From assembly GCF_900129025.1 (NCBI RefSeq), contig NZ_FQUM01000001.1, forward strand, positions 434,001 through 498,000: a stretch of DNA of 64,000 nt, written 5' to 3'. The stretch comes from Mariniphaga anaerophila (lineage in GTDB: Bacteria > Bacteroidota > Bacteroidia > Bacteroidales > Prolixibacteraceae). Below are positions 36,324-47,200 of the stretch, piece by piece. Under the pieces are notes generated by a model. It searched no databases and was not told where the DNA came from. It worked only from the letters and a program-made list of their open reading frames with translations. The first letter of the stretch is position 1. Each line of letters starts with the position of its first letter. The position numbers and the translations under genes are program-made.

Positions 36324-37187
36324 TTATAAGGGCCTGGCTACAACAATTCCTGTGGCTGACTTGCTGTTTAGCAGATACTCTTCCAAAGTCTCATCGGAAA
36401 GCACAACCTTTTTAGCCAGCGACGAAGCATGCAAAAGATGAATGCGGCCTGCTTTACGAACCAAAATTCCCACGTGTGAAATATCCAGTCCCTGAATTGA
36501 AGTAGTAATTCCTACTATATCGCCGTCCATCAGCAGATTTTCCACTTCTGCCAGTTTTTGTTCGGGAATAAAAAAATGCTGTCTCGAATTAATGTCCTTT
36601 TCTTTCTGTGCAATTACGTCAACCAATTGCGGATTCTCTTTCAACTGGTTGTAACTATCCGGATGAGTGCTCATGAAATTTATTTCCTTGGGATAAGGGG
36701 TGGGCGCAATTTCTTTCGTTACGTTTTTCACCAGTCGTTTTTGTTGATTTTCAAAAATCCAGTCGGAAGTGTAATGCAACCGCGACGTGTACCCGTCAAT
36801 TATTCCGTTTCGGTACCTGACATTCTTTAGTTCCCTTACGAATTGTTCAAAACTAAGCTCGCCACTTTGAATGGTTTTGGCAAGTGCCAGGCAATTTTCC
36901 ACAAACGTTGTGCAATCCAGCTCGCGCAAATTTACCACAAGCTGCTCCTCTTCTCCTTGCTCCAGGGTGTGCCCCACATAAGGAGTGCTCATAAAATAAG
37001 TCCCCAGTTTCACCATTAGAAGAGAAGTGGCATCTCCTTGCTGATCGGCAAACAGCTCAAAAATCTGTTTCTGAATTTCTTTGTCTTGTTCCTCGACAAC
37101 AACTTTACTTAAATCAACATTTTTATCTTTTTTCTGCACACAACCGTTAAGCAGAAAAAACACACACAAAATCGACAAAAAACGCAT
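36324..37187 (-). CDS. DUF1460 lipoprotein (N-acetylmuramoyl-L-alanine amidase-like)
   Basis: A 287-residue protein with a lipobox (LLNGCVQKK, Cys16). It belongs to DUF1460, an NlpC/P60-like cysteine-peptidase fold. The likely nucleophile is Cys92 in LRELDCTTFVEN and the partner histidine is His238 in GLDISHVGILV. Structural work on Bacteroides members points to amidase activity on peptidoglycan fragments. It precedes no partner closely; the acetylesterase gene starts upstream with its stop 26 nt before this ATG, so both are probably cotranscribed. Confidence 0.87.
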   Translation of the reverse strand: MRFLSILCVFFLLNGCVQKKDKNVDLSKVVVEEQDKEIQKQIFELFADQQGDATSLLMVKLGTYFMSTPYVGHTLEQGEEEQLVVNLRELDCTTFVENCLALAKTIQSGELSFEQFVRELKNVRYRNGIIDGYTSRLHYTSDWIFENQQKRLVKNVTKEIAPTPYPKEINFMSTHPDSYNQLKENPQLVDVIAQKEKDINSRQHFFIPEQKLAEVENLLMDGDIVGITTSIQGLDISHVGILVRKAGRIHLLHASSLAKKVVLSDETLEEYLLNSKSATGIVVARPL

Positions 37188-37213
37188 AGTATTAATATTT
37201 TGAAGGTTCTAAT

Positions 37214-39172
37214 TTATTTTGTAATTCCCGGCCAGTCGTCGGTGCGAAAAGGATTTGCAGGCAGTTGCTCCCGGTTGTACAAGTTTACATCGTCGGGATT
37301 GTTAGCCCAGCCGTAACGAACGGCCACTGGATTGGAAACTGCTTCCGAATATACAACAACGGTTTTATCATCTACAATTTCCGCTTTTGCCCAATGAAAA
37401 ACACGATCTGCCCCGGCAACGGAGAATCCTTTCAGATAACCATACTTGTCTTTTGCTTCGAGGCCGGAACCAGTCTCTGCAAAGGAAACATAAGCTTTTC
37501 CGTTGGTAAACTCAACCGATTTGTACATCGGTCCGGAATACACAATATCTTTTCCGTATGCGACTTTGAAAGCATTCAGTGCCAGTCGTTTTCCCACGTC
37601 CTGCTTGTTGCGCGGATGAATATCGTCTGCTTCGCCAATATCAATGGCCAGCGCCATACCGGTGTTTGGCAAAGCAAGTGTTTTGGTCTGTGCCTCGCGC
37701 AACTCTGCCCAGTCGCTTTCGCCGGGCAGAAGCGGCGGTTGGGTAAAATTAGCCAGGGAAACAAACAAAAACGGAAAATCGCCCAGTTGCCAGTGATTGC
37801 GCCAATCGGTTATCAAAGCCGGAAAAATGCGCTGATACTGTTTTGCCCGGTCTGCATTCGACTCGCCCTGGTACCAAATCGCACCTTTGATTCCATAGGG
37901 AACAATTGGGTTAATCATGGCATTGAACAACAGCGTCGGATACGAATTGGGACCAAGATTTACAGAACTGACATCAGCTTTTGAAATGCGAAACTTCCAG
38001 TCGCCCGAAATGACTATTTTTTCATTTTCAGAAACAAGAAGCTGATTTTCCGGATCGCCCCAGATACCACCATTTCCACCGGTATCGTCCACACGCACTG
38101 CAATTACATTTTTACCGGTTTTTAAATACTTTTTATCAATGGTATAAACTCGATTTTCATCGTACTTATTTTCTGTTCTTCCGATTTCAATGCCGTTGAA
38201 AAAAGTAATATCAGAGTCATCCACTTTTCCCAGATGAAGCATCAATTCTGTTTGAGTAGCTTCTTCGTCCAGTTGAACCTCTTTCCGATACCAGCCAATT
38301 CCGTCAATATCGACGTAGCCCTGGTATTCCCAATACATCGGTGCTTTTATGCTTTGCCAGTCGCTATCATCAAAATCGATTGCAGCCCAAACCGGCTTTC
38401 CGTCAACCATGCCCAAATCCTGAGTTGGTATTTCGCCGCCCAACAACGCCTTTACTTTATCCAGCCGGGCTTGCCGATAACTTTCCATATTCATCTGCTG
38501 CAGTTCAATCATTTTGGCGCTAAAATCCGGGTCGTCGGCAATGGAATTCGGACTAATCCACGTCTCGGCAACTGTGCCTCCCCACGATGTATGAATAAGA
38601 CCTACGGGAACTTGAAGTTCCTGGTAAAGGTCTCTGCCAAAAAAGTACCCCACAGCAGAAAAGCCGCCGACCGTTTCTGGAGTGCACTGCTCCCACGCCC
38701 CATCGGATATATCGTCACCGGGAAATTGCGAAACCGCTTTAGGAACGGTAAACAGCCTGATTTCAGGATATTCCACAGCAGCGACTTCTTCTTCCGCATT
38801 GTTACTTTGCTCAACCCGCCATTCCATATTCGACTGGCCGGAACAAATCCACACCTCGCCCACCATTACATTGTCCAGTTCGATGGTATTCTTTCCTTTT
38901 ATGATAACTTTATATGGGCCACCGTAATCCTGCTCAGGTAACTCCAACTTCCATTTGCCTTCGGCATCTGCTCTGGTGCGAACTGTGTTTCCTGCAAAAG
39001 TTATTTCAATTCGTTCGCCCCTGTCTGCCCAACCCCAAAAAGGAATATCGATTCCCTGCTGGAGAACCATATTGGAACTAAATATCCGGGGAAGCTTCAC
39101 ATCTGCTTCAGCGTTAAAATTCACTCCTGCAAAAAGAAAAACGATTACAAGTGTTCTTATCAGCTTTTTCAT
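37214..39172 (-). CDS. Sialate O-acetylesterase-type SGNH hydrolase
   Basis: A 652-residue exported protein with a signal peptide (LVIVFLFAGVNFNAEA). The SGNH-type nucleophile motif is CSGQSNMEW (Ser114), and block III is GAIWYQGESNA. An inserted beta-sandwich domain lies around residues 255-395. By family it removes O-acetyl groups from sialic acids or from hemicelluloses; specificity cannot be told from sequence. It lies between the GH109-type gene and the DUF1460 amidase on the same strand. Confidence 0.9.
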   Translation of the reverse strand: MKKLIRTLVIVFLFAGVNFNAEADVKLPRIFSSNMVLQQGIDIPFWGWADRGERIEITFAGNTVRTRADAEGKWKLELPEQDYGGPYKVIIKGKNTIELDNVMVGEVWICSGQSNMEWRVEQSNNAEEEVAAVEYPEIRLFTVPKAVSQFPGDDISDGAWEQCTPETVGGFSAVGYFFGRDLYQELQVPVGLIHTSWGGTVAETWISPNSIADDPDFSAKMIELQQMNMESYRQARLDKVKALLGGEIPTQDLGMVDGKPVWAAIDFDDSDWQSIKAPMYWEYQGYVDIDGIGWYRKEVQLDEEATQTELMLHLGKVDDSDITFFNGIEIGRTENKYDENRVYTIDKKYLKTGKNVIAVRVDDTGGNGGIWGDPENQLLVSENEKIVISGDWKFRISKADVSSVNLGPNSYPTLLFNAMINPIVPYGIKGAIWYQGESNADRAKQYQRIFPALITDWRNHWQLGDFPFLFVSLANFTQPPLLPGESDWAELREAQTKTLALPNTGMALAIDIGEADDIHPRNKQDVGKRLALNAFKVAYGKDIVYSGPMYKSVEFTNGKAYVSFAETGSGLEAKDKYGYLKGFSVAGADRVFHWAKAEIVDDKTVVVYSEAVSNPVAVRYGWANNPDDVNLYNREQLPANPFRTDDWPGITK

Positions 39173-39334
39173 CTGTATAAAGTTTTGTGAATTTTGAATG
39201 ACGAAAATTCATGTTCGTTTCATTTGGTTTTCGGTAAATTGCTTATTCAAAGCTATTAATTTTTAAAAACTTTTGAAACACAAAAAAGCAGAACCTGACG
39301 TTTCTTCGAAAAATGAAACACTACCCCATAAAAA

Positions 39335-39353
39335 AAGCGGCAAAAAGCCGCTT
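39335..39353 (-). terminator. Rho-independent terminator after the GH109-type gene
   Basis: AAGCGGC and GCCGCTT form a 7-bp GC-rich stem with a 5-nt loop, followed on the minus strand by a T run. It lies about 55 nt after the stop codon at 39408 and separates this gene from the acetylesterase gene. Confidence 0.8.
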
Positions 39354-39407
39354 CTTCATTTTAAAAAATTCGTTTTAAATAAGTATTTGTGGCAATTATT
39401 CAATTCG

Positions 39408-40874
39408 TTAAACACTCAACTGGCTTTCTGCCTCTGCATTTACTTTTACGCCGGTTGTTCCTCCCTGCGACAAAGTAATATCAACTGGTTTGTTGTTTTG
39501 CCATGCACCGTTGGTGAAATCAGGAATGTCAATAGAATCGGAACGGTTGGCAACCGACCACTCGCTCAGCGGGGCAATTACACTCCACAAAGCTGCATCG
39601 TAAACATCCTGATCCAGCGCAATACCATTACGCAGACAGTCGATTAACCGCCAGTCCATAATAAAATCCATTCCGCCGTGGCCGCCTACTTTCTTGGCCA
39701 TTTCGCCCACCAACTGTACAATTTTCGGAGTATATTGTTCTTCCAGCACCTTCATTTCATCGGCATCGAACCAACTGTGTCCTTTTGCAATTTTTCCGGG
39801 AAGCGGATATTTTTGGGCAACGCCTTTAGTTCCACTCACCAAATGGATACGTGAATAAGGACGAGGACTTGACACATCGTGCTGAATCATAATGGTTTTC
39901 CCCTTGGTCGTCCGAATCATTGTAGTATTCATATTTCCCCGGTACTCATTGGTCTTAAATTCATTCCAGAAGCTGTCTTCTGCCGCAAGCTCTGCTGCAT
40001 GTTTTGCCATGCTAAAATCGAAGCTCGACATGGAAGTCAAATAATCCATTTTGTCGCCACGGTTTACGTTTAATATCTGACAAACCGGTCCCAGCCCGTG
40101 TGTCGGATAGAGATCGCCATTCCGGTGCTGATTCTCCTTCAACCGCCACATGTCGGAATAGGAATTCTTGCCAAAGTTATTTTTCATCAAGTCGTGAATA
40201 TATGCACCTTCGGTGTGAAGAATTTCACCAAAGAAACCCTGCCGCGCCATGTTCAGTGTTAGCAATTCAAAAAAGTCGTAGCAACAGTTTTCCAGCATCA
40301 TGCAATGCTTTTTTGTGCGTTCCGAAGTTTCAACCAATTGCCAGGCTTCTTCAACCGTTACTGCAGCCGGCACTTCGGTGGCAGCATGTTTTCCGCTTTC
40401 CATGGCGAAAACAGCCATTGGGGTATGCATTGACCAGGGGGTACAAATGTAAACCAAATCCACATCCTGACTTTGACACATTTCTTTCCAAATTTCTTCG
40501 CTGCCGGTATATTCTTTGGCTTTAGGCAAACCGTGTTTCGCCAGAATTTCCTGGCCGCGCTCAACACCTGCCGGATTTTTATCGCACAATGCGGTAATTT
40601 CTACCCCTTCAATATTCGACATTCTTTCCACTGCCCCGGGCCCGCGGTTTCCCAAACCGACAAAACCAATTCTGACAGTTTCTAATTTTGGTGCTGCATA
40701 TCCACACATATTAAATTGCTGTGGATGGCGTCTTCCTGCTGCTTCTTTTATAGAAGCCAGTGCTGATTCGGTGGTGCTACTGCCCTGCTGGCTGCACGAT
40801 GCAAATCCTCCGGAAACCACTCCTGCTCCGGCAGCTCCGGCAATCTGAAAAAATTTTCTTCTATTTGTCTTCAT
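39408..40874 (-). CDS. Gfo/Idh/MocA family protein, GH109-type glycosidase
   Basis: A 488-residue protein with a Tat signal and lipobox combination (NRRKFFQ, then FASCSQQ with Cys27). An NAD-binding Rossmann motif GFVGLGNRG (residues 70-78) starts the oxidoreductase fold. It closely resembles GH109 alpha-N-acetylgalactosaminidases: the catalytic-type histidine is His259 in YPTHGLGP, and the C-terminal SIHVE/PLSEWS and IPDFTNGAW regions match. GH109 enzymes use bound NAD+ to cleave alpha-GalNAc. The exact sugar is inferred. It sits next to a sialate-O-acetylesterase gene, hinting at mucin-like or other amino-sugar glycans. Confidence 0.88.
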   Translation of the reverse strand: MKTNRRKFFQIAGAAGAGVVSGGFASCSQQGSSTTESALASIKEAAGRRHPQQFNMCGYAAPKLETVRIGFVGLGNRGPGAVERMSNIEGVEITALCDKNPAGVERGQEILAKHGLPKAKEYTGSEEIWKEMCQSQDVDLVYICTPWSMHTPMAVFAMESGKHAATEVPAAVTVEEAWQLVETSERTKKHCMMLENCCYDFFELLTLNMARQGFFGEILHTEGAYIHDLMKNNFGKNSYSDMWRLKENQHRNGDLYPTHGLGPVCQILNVNRGDKMDYLTSMSSFDFSMAKHAAELAAEDSFWNEFKTNEYRGNMNTTMIRTTKGKTIMIQHDVSSPRPYSRIHLVSGTKGVAQKYPLPGKIAKGHSWFDADEMKVLEEQYTPKIVQLVGEMAKKVGGHGGMDFIMDWRLIDCLRNGIALDQDVYDAALWSVIAPLSEWSVANRSDSIDIPDFTNGAWQNNKPVDITLSQGGTTGVKVNAEAESQLSV

Positions 40875-41054
40875 CTTAACCTGGTTTTGGTTTTTAAATT
40901 ATTTTGAAAGTTGTACGTCTTAATCTAAAAAGTTTAAAAATATAAATAAAACTGTTACTAAATACTTTTTTCAAAAAGAAATTAATCGTTCGTTTTTCTT
41001 TTTTCTATCTTAGTTCGCTAAACAGCAATTTTACATACAGCAAACGAAAATACG

Positions 41055-42380
41055 ATGAAAAAACTTTTTACTCTTCTTCTGTTCCCTTTATTGTTTACCG
41101 GGCTGTCAGCTCAGGACGAAGTAGCAAAAACGGGATGGAATTTTGGCGCGCTGCCCACAGTTACTTTTGACACCGATTTAGGTTTTCAATACGGAGCATT
41201 GGTAAATTTGTACAACTATGGCGACGGAAGCCGCTACCCCAATTACAATCATTCGCTCTATTTTGAGGTTTCGCGCTTTACCAAGGGAAGTGGAATTAAT
41301 CGGTTTTATTACGATTCGGATCAATTAATTGAAGGACTCCAAACTTCTTTGGATATTAGTTTGCTCTCTGACCAGGCATACGATTTCTATGGTTTTAACG
41401 GATACGATGGCGTAGTTAACGCCAACTGGATTGACGATGAAAGTGACGATTATATAACCCGGATGTTTTATAAATACGACCGCAAAATGTTTCGGTTTAA
41501 AGTTGACTTGCAGGGCAAAATTTCCGGAGATAAACTGAAATGGGCAACCGGAATTAACCTGTTAAATTTTAAAATTGGGGCGGTTGATCTGGATAAATTA
41601 AACAAAGGAAAAGAGGGCGATGACGTTTTACCTGACGTTGATGGTCTGTACGAAAAGTACCAGCAGTGGGGAATTATTTCGCCCGAAGAAGCAAACGGCG
41701 GTTTTATTCCGGAACTAAAAGCCGGGCTGGTTTATGACACGCGCGACAACCGCCCAAATCCGATGAAGGGAGTATGGACAGAAGCCGTTCTGATTGGAGC
41801 ACCGGAGTTTTTAGGGGCAGAAAGCGGTTTTGCTAAATTGAGTTTTACGCACAGACAATATTTTACACTCATTCCAAAAAATTTATCGCTGGCGTACCGA
41901 CTGGCATACCAAACCACGCTTGCGGGCCACGCACCATTTTATTACCAAACCCAGGTAATTGTTTCTGAGCTAAAAGGAGCAACATCAGAGGGATTGGGTG
42001 GCGCCAAATCGTTGCGGGGCGTTAGGCGAAACCGAATTGTTGGAGACGGGTTCTTCTACGGAAACCTGGAAGCACGCTGGAAATTTGCACGGTTCCGTTT
42101 TATCAACAACAATTTTTACCTGGGGTTAAACGGGTTCATGGATTTTGGGCAGGTAACGAAAAAGATTGATGTAAACATCGTTGCTAACGACGCAGAAGTT
42201 TCGCCGGAACCGCTGAATGATTACTTTGATAAGGACACCGAAAAAATGCACTTTTCATACGGTGCCGGGCTGCGTATTGTAATGAACCAAAACTTTGTAA
42301 TTGCTGTAGATTACGGGATGGCCGCCGATGAACGCGATGGCGATTCAGGCCTGTACATCGGCCTGAATTACCTGTTTTAG
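41055..42380 (+). CDS. Omp85/BamA-like outer-membrane barrel protein
   Basis: A 441-residue protein with a signal peptide (LLLFPLLFTGLSAQ). It has no POTRA domains and consists of a bacterial surface antigen (D15) type barrel. The GAKSLRGVRRNRIVGDG stretch is the conserved L6-type region of this superfamily, and it ends in a beta strand with terminal Phe (GLNYLF). Short Omp85 members of this type are often unassigned; patatin-associated and lipid-related functions are known in relatives. It is convergent with the VOC gene, with only 2 nt between stops. Confidence 0.83.
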   Translation: MKKLFTLLLFPLLFTGLSAQDEVAKTGWNFGALPTVTFDTDLGFQYGALVNLYNYGDGSRYPNYNHSLYFEVSRFTKGSGINRFYYDSDQLIEGLQTSLDISLLSDQAYDFYGFNGYDGVVNANWIDDESDDYITRMFYKYDRKMFRFKVDLQGKISGDKLKWATGINLLNFKIGAVDLDKLNKGKEGDDVLPDVDGLYEKYQQWGIISPEEANGGFIPELKAGLVYDTRDNRPNPMKGVWTEAVLIGAPEFLGAESGFAKLSFTHRQYFTLIPKNLSLAYRLAYQTTLAGHAPFYYQTQVIVSELKGATSEGLGGAKSLRGVRRNRIVGDGFFYGNLEARWKFARFRFINNNFYLGLNGFMDFGQVTKKIDVNIVANDAEVSPEPLNDYFDKDTEKMHFSYGAGLRIVMNQNFVIAVDYGMAADERDGDSGLYIGLNYLF

Positions 42381-42382
42381 CA

Positions 42383-43450
42383 TTACTTGTCTTTTACGCG
42401 TTTAAACCGAAATAACTTCAGCAACCAGTTGGGTAGCGGATGATGCCCCCTTTTTCTGAAGTCGATAAACCATCCCACCTTTTTCAGGATTGGAATTTTG
42501 TGAGTTTCAACAAATTCGATTAGCGTACCTTCGGGAGCCTGAATGTACGCGAAACTACCGGCTGCCTCGCCCATGTCAAAAGTGTCCGAATCGCGGGCGC
42601 TGTCCACGGTAAACGGGAACCCGATTTCTTTTACCTGCTCGCGCAATTCGTCTATCCCGTTAATATCGAAACACAGGTGAATAAACCCGGGATCTCCCCA
42701 GATTCGCCCCTCAAAAATGTCGCGGGGTTCTCTGTCGAGTGCCTGAACCAATTCGATATAAGAAGAGCCGAAAAACGGGCTGAATGCACCGTTTCTTTTT
42801 TCAGAATGTTTCAGCAACACCCTTCGGAATTTTCCTTCGCCACCGGGCAGTTTGTCCAAGTCAGAAAACACACCGGTTTCATCAAAAACTATTTTATCGT
42901 ACTGAAGAATTTCGGTGTAAACTTTCAGGCTTTCGTCCATATTTTTCACGCCGATAACCGCGCCGAGTACGCCGCCGTTTACTGATTTTTCGGCCCGAAA
43001 AACTTCCCGCTCATTTCTGATTTCCCAAAGATTTCCAAAATTGTCTTTCAAATAAAAATGCTCATTTCCGGAAGGATCTTTTTCAATCTGTCCCAAAATC
43101 TCCAGCCCTGATTCTGAGAATGTTTGAAATGCCTTTTGAATGTTATCGGTTTTTAACTTTCCGATGTTAATTCCCAAATCCCCTAAATGTAATTCGGTTT
43201 CAGGCGCCTGAGGTTTTTTCCCTTTGTGTTGCCAGATTTCAAAACCTCCGCCCCCCTGCATATTCAGGGCCAGCACTGCGTGCCGCGGCCGCGGTTTCCC
43301 GGCTGTGTGTGGTAACATTAATTCGGCAACCGCTTCATCTTCAAACATGCGTATATCCATCGCAAAATGCTCGCGGTACCATTTCCAGGCTTCCTGCAGG
43401 TTTTCAACACCTACACCCAATTGTTGTATTCCGTTTATTTTTACCGTCAT
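42383..43450 (-). CDS. Tandem VOC (glyoxalase-fold) protein
   Basis: A 355-residue cytoplasmic protein with two vicinal-oxygen-chelate modules, about residues 4-130 (GVGVENLQEAWKWY) and 150-320 (IGVKNMDESLKVYTEIL). Members include dioxygenases, lyases and epimerases that bind a divalent metal; the reaction here is unknown. A C-terminal hydrophobic/basic tail (residues 330-355) is unusual for the family. It is 14 nt downstream of the SDR gene. Confidence 0.75.
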   Translation of the reverse strand: MTVKINGIQQLGVGVENLQEAWKWYREHFAMDIRMFEDEAVAELMLPHTAGKPRPRHAVLALNMQGGGGFEIWQHKGKKPQAPETELHLGDLGINIGKLKTDNIQKAFQTFSESGLEILGQIEKDPSGNEHFYLKDNFGNLWEIRNEREVFRAEKSVNGGVLGAVIGVKNMDESLKVYTEILQYDKIVFDETGVFSDLDKLPGGEGKFRRVLLKHSEKRNGAFSPFFGSSYIELVQALDREPRDIFEGRIWGDPGFIHLCFDINGIDELREQVKEIGFPFTVDSARDSDTFDMGEAAGSFAYIQAPEGTLIEFVETHKIPILKKVGWFIDFRKRGHHPLPNWLLKLFRFKRVKDK

Positions 43451-43464
43451 TTTTTGGTATTTTT

Positions 43465-44259
43465 TTACAAGGGTTTCACTCGTGATGCCATATAATAATA
43501 CAGGCGCGGAATAAATCTCCGGATGTAAACCATCAATATTTCAGTTCCGCCCACTACTATTTCCTTTTTTTCTTTTTTCAGCGCCCGGTAGATTTTGCAT
43601 GCTGTCCATTCAGCACTTTTGCCATTATTTTGTCCTTCATCCATTTTCCCGTGCGGTTCTCCTGTTTTGGCCAGTGCATTTACCGAGATGTTGGTTTTTA
43701 TTCGGCCCGGAATAATTACAGTTACACGAATATTACTATTCGCATTTTCAGCCCGCAGACTTTCAAAAAAACCGTGCAGCGCATGTTTCGATGCCGAATA
43801 GGCTGAACGATACGGAAAACCGAACTTTCCAACAATACTGGAAGTAACTGCCAGTTGCCCACCTCCGTTTTGTATCATCCATGGCAATATTTCCTTGGTT
43901 AATGCAATTGTTCCGAAAAAATTCACCTCAAAAACTTTGCGGTCAACATCAAGCGGAGTTTCGCTTACAAATGATCGCTGGCTAATTCCGCCAAACTGGT
44001 ACAGTCCGTCTATTTTTATTTTTTGGGAAAGTACTTTTTGCGCAGCTTCGGCAACTGACTTTTCATCAGATAAATCAAAGGGAACTACCTGAACTTTGCT
44101 GCCGTTTTTCCGGCATATTTCAGCCACCTCATTTAATACTTTTTCATTTCTTGCAGAAAGTATAAGGGACGTTTCATGTTTAGAAAACTCCAATGCAACG
44201 GCTTTCCCGATACCGGAAGAGGCTCCGGTGATCCAAATATTTTTCCCATCGAAATCCAT
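43465..44259 (-). CDS. SDR family oxidoreductase (DHRS7-like)
   Basis: A 264-residue classical short-chain dehydrogenase with TGASSGIG (cofactor loop) and the YSASK catalytic pair. The usual NNAG stabilising motif is replaced: the protein reads LYQFGGISQRS where relatives read NNAGISQRS. The C-terminus carries a basic hydrophobic stretch, as in DHRS7-like proteins associated with membranes. It lies between tamB and the VOC gene, and the short gaps suggest one transcript. Substrate unknown. Confidence 0.85.
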   Translation of the reverse strand: MDFDGKNIWITGASSGIGKAVALEFSKHETSLILSARNEKVLNEVAEICRKNGSKVQVVPFDLSDEKSVAEAAQKVLSQKIKIDGLYQFGGISQRSFVSETPLDVDRKVFEVNFFGTIALTKEILPWMIQNGGGQLAVTSSIVGKFGFPYRSAYSASKHALHGFFESLRAENANSNIRVTVIIPGRIKTNISVNALAKTGEPHGKMDEGQNNGKSAEWTACKIYRALKKEKKEIVVGGTEILMVYIRRFIPRLYYYMASRVKPL

Positions 44260-44298
44260 CCTGTTGAAAATTTGGAGCCAAGATAACAGAATCTTATC

Positions 44299-47200
44299 TT
44301 ACTCGCGGTTTTTCCGGGTAAAAATTGCCTTCATTTTTTGCAGCAAATCTTTAAACGTGTTGTACTCTTCAGTATAAGTAAAACCAACCCCCTGAGTATA
44401 AGGAGCTGTTTCGTAAATCAGGTTATTATTTGCCCGGTTGTATGCTTTCAAACGAATTTTTCCATTTGAAATGAGTTTTACATTTACGTCAAAATCACCC
44501 ACCAACTGACTGTTATTTCCAGAGTTCGGGTCATTATTATTTCCGATGTTTCCATTTATGGTCACCCGGTCGTTAAACATCTGCGTACTCAGCGCCAGTT
44601 CAATTTCATCGTTGGTAATCTGATTTCCTGGCCGGTAGTTCAACCCTATATCCACATTGCTGCTAATTTGCGATAACCAGTTACTCAACTGGTTTGAAAA
44701 CAACTCGCTGGCAGTTGTTCCAATCAGGTTCGGGTTTTGGGCTTCGTATGTTCCCCTGAGGTATTCCGGGGTATAAAATTTACCCAGCACCACCAACGAA
44801 AGAATCTGCTTGTTCATCTCTTCGGGCGTATCCAAAAATTGTTTGACAAGCTCCACCATACGATCTCCCACAGTAGGAAACTCAATTTCAAAATCGATAT
44901 TTGGATTAGACAACTCATCGGTAAGCAAAATTTTGCACTCTACCGGAATGCGCTGGCTCTGGCTAATATTATCGGCCACAACGCTGTTGTAGGTGTCTAC
45001 AAGCAAATCGTACAACGAAGCCTTGAGTTTGTACACCGCATTAATATCAATAATTGCATTATACGGATCTCCGGCCCAGGTAATTGTTCCGCCCTGTTCA
45101 ATTGTAAAACGCTTATTAATAACGTTCTGCAAAGTAAACAGGTAATCTCCCCGTTCTACCGTATAATTTCCCGAAAGCGTAATATCGCCGTCTTTGTTCA
45201 TTCCAAAACGAAGCACCCCTTCTCCCTGGGCACGAATGACATCTCCGATTTGAGAATTATAAATAAGCTGTGCGCGGGCTTCGGGAGTTGCCCGGATGGT
45301 AAGGTCGAGGCTAAAATCGCCATCGTCTGCTTTCGGAAACAAAAACTGCTGCCTGACAGTATCTGCGGTGGAAACAAACTGAATAAAGTCGTAACGTTCC
45401 AGTTCGCTTTCGCCCTCCAGCGAAATATTTACATTGGTTCCGAGCAACGTAGTTCCCGAGCCCGAAAGTTTTACCTGTTTGCCCATGCCCGTAATATCTA
45501 TTCTGCCGCTGGCGATAACCTGCCCGTAAAACTGCGAATTGTTTCGGGCCGTGGTATTTATTGCGGTAAGACGGGGCGTGGTAGCCGACAGGTTATATTT
45601 CATATTCTGAAAATTGCTGTGCACGATGGTACCGTCAAACGTAGCGTAATTTCCGGTCAGGTCGTTCACCCGAATTTTATCGAACAAAATGGTATCTCCC
45701 TTAAAATATACCGAATCGGAAAAATTGTAACTCACCTGAGTATAATCAATGGTAAACCCAGCGTTCAATCCTTCTATTGCACCGGTCATCAATATTCCGT
45801 CAGGGGTTCCGTGTATTTTCAATTTCCCTGTTCCATCGCCATGAAAGTTTGAGAAACTGTTTCGGATAACTGTTTCCAAAACTACCAGCGAAAGATGGTC
45901 AAAATCTGCATTGTAAAGTAACTCGCGGGTGTCAGGGTTAAAACTTCCCGTGGCAAAAAGACTCTGTCGTTTCCCGTTTTCAATTTTCATTTCAGTTTTC
46001 ACCACCTGTTCGTTCTGATCCCACTGATTAAAAATCGACACATCGCCCACCCTTTGATCGCGAAAGCTGAATTTATCCACAGTAATATCGGAATGCACAA
46101 AACGATTTCCGTAAAAATCCTGCAACTGAACCGAACCGTTTAGCGTGCCTGTTACCGGCACTTCTTTTTGGAGGTAAGCGCCAAAATTGCCCAGCGCAAT
46201 GTTGTCAAAAAGCACCATCATCAGGCTCGAATCATTTTTTGCAATTGTTCCGTCCAGCAAAATCTGCTGGTCGCCACCCTGAACTTTAAAATTATTGATT
46301 TGAATGCCTCCGCTGTCAATGGTAGCAGTAAACGGCGTGATTTGCCAAAGTGAATCGGCAACAAAAAACCGGGAGGGCAGCCCTTCTATTTCTGCGCGAA
46401 TATTTGATGAACCCGGCTCCTGGTATATTACCGAACTCGACAAAACTTCTCCGCTGTACTTTTTGTCGCCGCCGTTTTCCCAGGCAATTCGGGTATTTAT
46501 TGTATTGTCGGAAATTTCAGAGTCAAACGTCAGGTCATCCATTTTTATTCCGTTTTTCATCAGAATTTCTCCAAACCTCAAACGGGAAACATACATATTA
46601 TCTGCCGGATTATTTCCGATGAAAACATTCCGAATCATCATATCTTCGGTTTGAATGCCTGGAATACTTCCCTTCAGTTCGAACACCGACTGCTCCGAAT
46701 TCACTTGCCCGTATAACAGGAAGGGAGTTTCAATTTTGACGTTTGGCAGAAATACTGCCGTTAGTTCATCCAGACTTTTAACATCAATCTGATAACCGAA
46801 CTTATTCATTTTTTCTTCCACCGAAGGGTCGTATTCAATTGACGGAAAATAGCGGTACATACTCTTTTCAAAAGCATCCTGCACACTTTGTGCGTAAAAA
46901 CGTCCATTAATTTCGAAATCAAGAAAATTGGACGAAAAAGTGAGGTAATTGTTCAACCCGCTGGAAATCGACTGCAACTGCATCCCGCCAAGATCCAATT
47001 CGCCGTTCCTGTTTTTATACGTTCCGTTTTCCACCCTGATTGCTCCCGACATATTATCAATTCCGCTTCCCGAAAAATTGGCATTCATCAGAAAAGACAA
47101 TTCCGATTTCGGAAATTTGCTACTCAGGTTTAGCTTTCCCAGTAAAGCCTTTTTCAAATCAAGCCTGAAATCAAACACAGGAACCTCAGGATTGAAATTC

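Noticed and set aside
36307-36339. AGCCAGG / CCTGGCT inverted repeat between the dehydrogenase and DUF1460 genes
   Set aside because: Only 7 bp, partly inside the coding end, and without a T run on either strand, so it is weak as a terminator.
37265-37984. 239-codon plus-strand frame, and the similar one at 38234-38941
   Set aside because: Both are antisense to the sialate O-acetylesterase gene, whose motifs are clear.
44737-45852. 371-codon plus-strand frame
   Set aside because: Antisense to tamB; composition is typical of a shadow frame and there is no start context.
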